Shown here: piece after piece, positions 5,821-6,332 of the stretch
How the letters are laid out: every line of letters begins with the position of its first letter
Numbering within the stretch: position 1 is the first letter of the stretch
Source: an uncultured Propionivibrio sp.
GTDB lineage: Bacteria > Pseudomonadota > Gammaproteobacteria > Burkholderiales > Rhodocyclaceae
NCBI GenBank assembly: GCA_938040985.1
Contig: CALHZD010000117.1
Span: forward strand, 1 to 6,332
DNA length: 6,332 bases
Direction of reading: 5' to 3'
The notes under the pieces: model-generated
The model's input: only the letters and a program-made list of their open reading frames with translations
What the model was told of the DNA's origin: nothing
Database searches by the model: none
Translations under genes and position numbers: made by a program

Positions 5821-6100
5821 CTGAAACCCGTGTAGATAGGGCGTTTCCCGGCACCCCCTTCCGAAACCCCTATGGATAGTGCATTTCCGGATATGCCTCT
5901 CTGGAACCCGCATGAATAAAGGCGCTCCGGGCGGGGTACTCTGAAACCCTTATAAACAAAGGACTTGCGGGCAACCCTTCTGAGATGCCCTATTTACAAG
6001 GGCTCTAGGGCGCCCCCTTGGAGATTCCCTAAATAGTCGGGCTGGCGGGCAGGGTGCCCGGAAATGCCTTATCTACACGGGTTTGAGAGAGTTGATCGGG
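5821..6100 (+). repeat. Right tandem array of seven ~40-bp palindromic units with linker
   Basis: Units begin at 5821, 5861, 5901, 5941, about 5980, about 6019 and about 6058, a period of 39-40 bp. A rough unit is CTGAAACCCGTATGGATAAA then GGGCGTTTCCGGGCA and a C/T-rich spacer. Each unit can pair its CCC with its GGG around an A/T-rich loop; in unit 1 GAAACCC (5823-5829) pairs with GG plus GTTTC (5840-5847) with one bulged base. The last unit is inverted: AAACCCGTGTAGATA (5824-5838) is the exact reverse complement of 6070-6084. Units differ from one another at many positions, so the array is old or under weak constraint. It is not a CRISPR array, as there are no unique spacers between identical repeats. 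The end, GAGAGTTGATCGGGC, matches the linker of the left array. Confidence 0.75.
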
Positions 6101-6112
6101 CGCAACGCTTCG

Positions 6113-6188
6113 GTTTATGTTTTGTGATGCTTTGGAGCCCTTGTATTTAGGGCGTCTCAGAGCGTTTTATGTTTTCTGGTCTGTTTTT
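6113..6188 (+). repeat. T-rich ~75-bp repeat, copy 3
   Basis: This copy begins GTTTATGTTTTGTGATGC and ends TTTTATGTTTTCTGGTCTG plus a T run, in the same orientation as the copies at 1978 and 2158. GCCCT (6138-6142) and AGGGC (6150-6154) form a 5-bp stem over a 7-nt A/T-rich loop. It follows the array through the same linker as copy 1, so array, linker and this repeat behave as one composite unit. Confidence 0.72.
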
Positions 6189-6332
6189 CAAGGATTTTTT
6201 GGGGATCGGAAATACCCTAAAACTAAAAAACAAGAATCGCCACAGCCTGCACGCTGACTTCCACCCACGGAACTTCACTTGATGCCGTTGCGCTGAGCGG
6301 CAGCGCGCCCCGCTGACTTTCTTTGCCTCGCC
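6189..6332. other. Window end without a supported gene
   Basis: I see no convincing coding region here. GCGCTG (6290-6295) and CAGCGC (6301-6306) form a 6-bp hairpin without a T-tract. A minus-strand frame is open from the window edge to a TAG at 6223-6225 (35 codons), which could be the tail of a gene beyond the window, but nothing in it is recognisable. Confidence 0.3.

Noticed and set aside
5821..6100. CRISPR array
   Set aside because: The units are diverged and contiguous, without identical repeats separated by unique spacers, and no cas gene is present.
6223..6330. 35-codon C-terminal fragment of a minus-strand gene entering from the right edge
   Set aside because: The frame is open but short, has no recognisable motif, and short open frames are common in GC-rich DNA.

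Overview
The window looks like chromosomal DNA of a Gram-negative proteobacterium, most likely a betaproteobacterium. This is inferred from GC-rich coding sequence, an oligoribonuclease that keeps E. coli-like length and active-site numbering, a Ste24-type protease coupled to rsgA, and a short FinO/ProQ-domain protein of the kind known from Neisseria. Genus cannot be fixed from the sequence alone.

Layout. (1) Positions 1-1831 hold the 3' part of an ABC importer operon of the nitrate/sulfonate/taurine (NitT/TauT) type: the end of a substrate-binding protein, an intrinsic-terminator-like hairpin, a membrane permease, and an ATPase that overlaps the permease by 4 bases. (2) Positions 1832-2440 are a gene-free stretch made almost entirely of repeats. 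(3) Positions 2434-5689 are a housekeeping block: orn (oligoribonuclease) on the minus strand, then, divergently and only 17 bp away, a Ste24-like M48 membrane protease translationally coupled to rsgA (ribosome small-subunit GTPase), then a ProQ/FinO-domain RNA chaperone. Three of these four genes act on RNA or ribosomes. (4) Positions 5689-6188 are a second repeat cluster built from the same components as the first. (5) Positions 6189-6332 show no supported gene.

The least ordinary content is the non-coding DNA. Three related parts recur on both sides of the housekeeping block. The first is a 70-115 bp element with about 20-bp imperfect terminal inverted repeats; one copy abuts the proQ stop codon and another supplies the orn stop codon, in the same orientation relative to each gene. 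The second is a tandem array of about 40-bp units that are themselves imperfect palindromes (3 units left, 7 units right). The third is a T-rich ~75-bp repeat (two copies left, one right) joined to the array by a shared linker. No transposase or other protein of a mobile system is present. I see no new protein-coding system; the repeat architecture is the part that merits follow-up.
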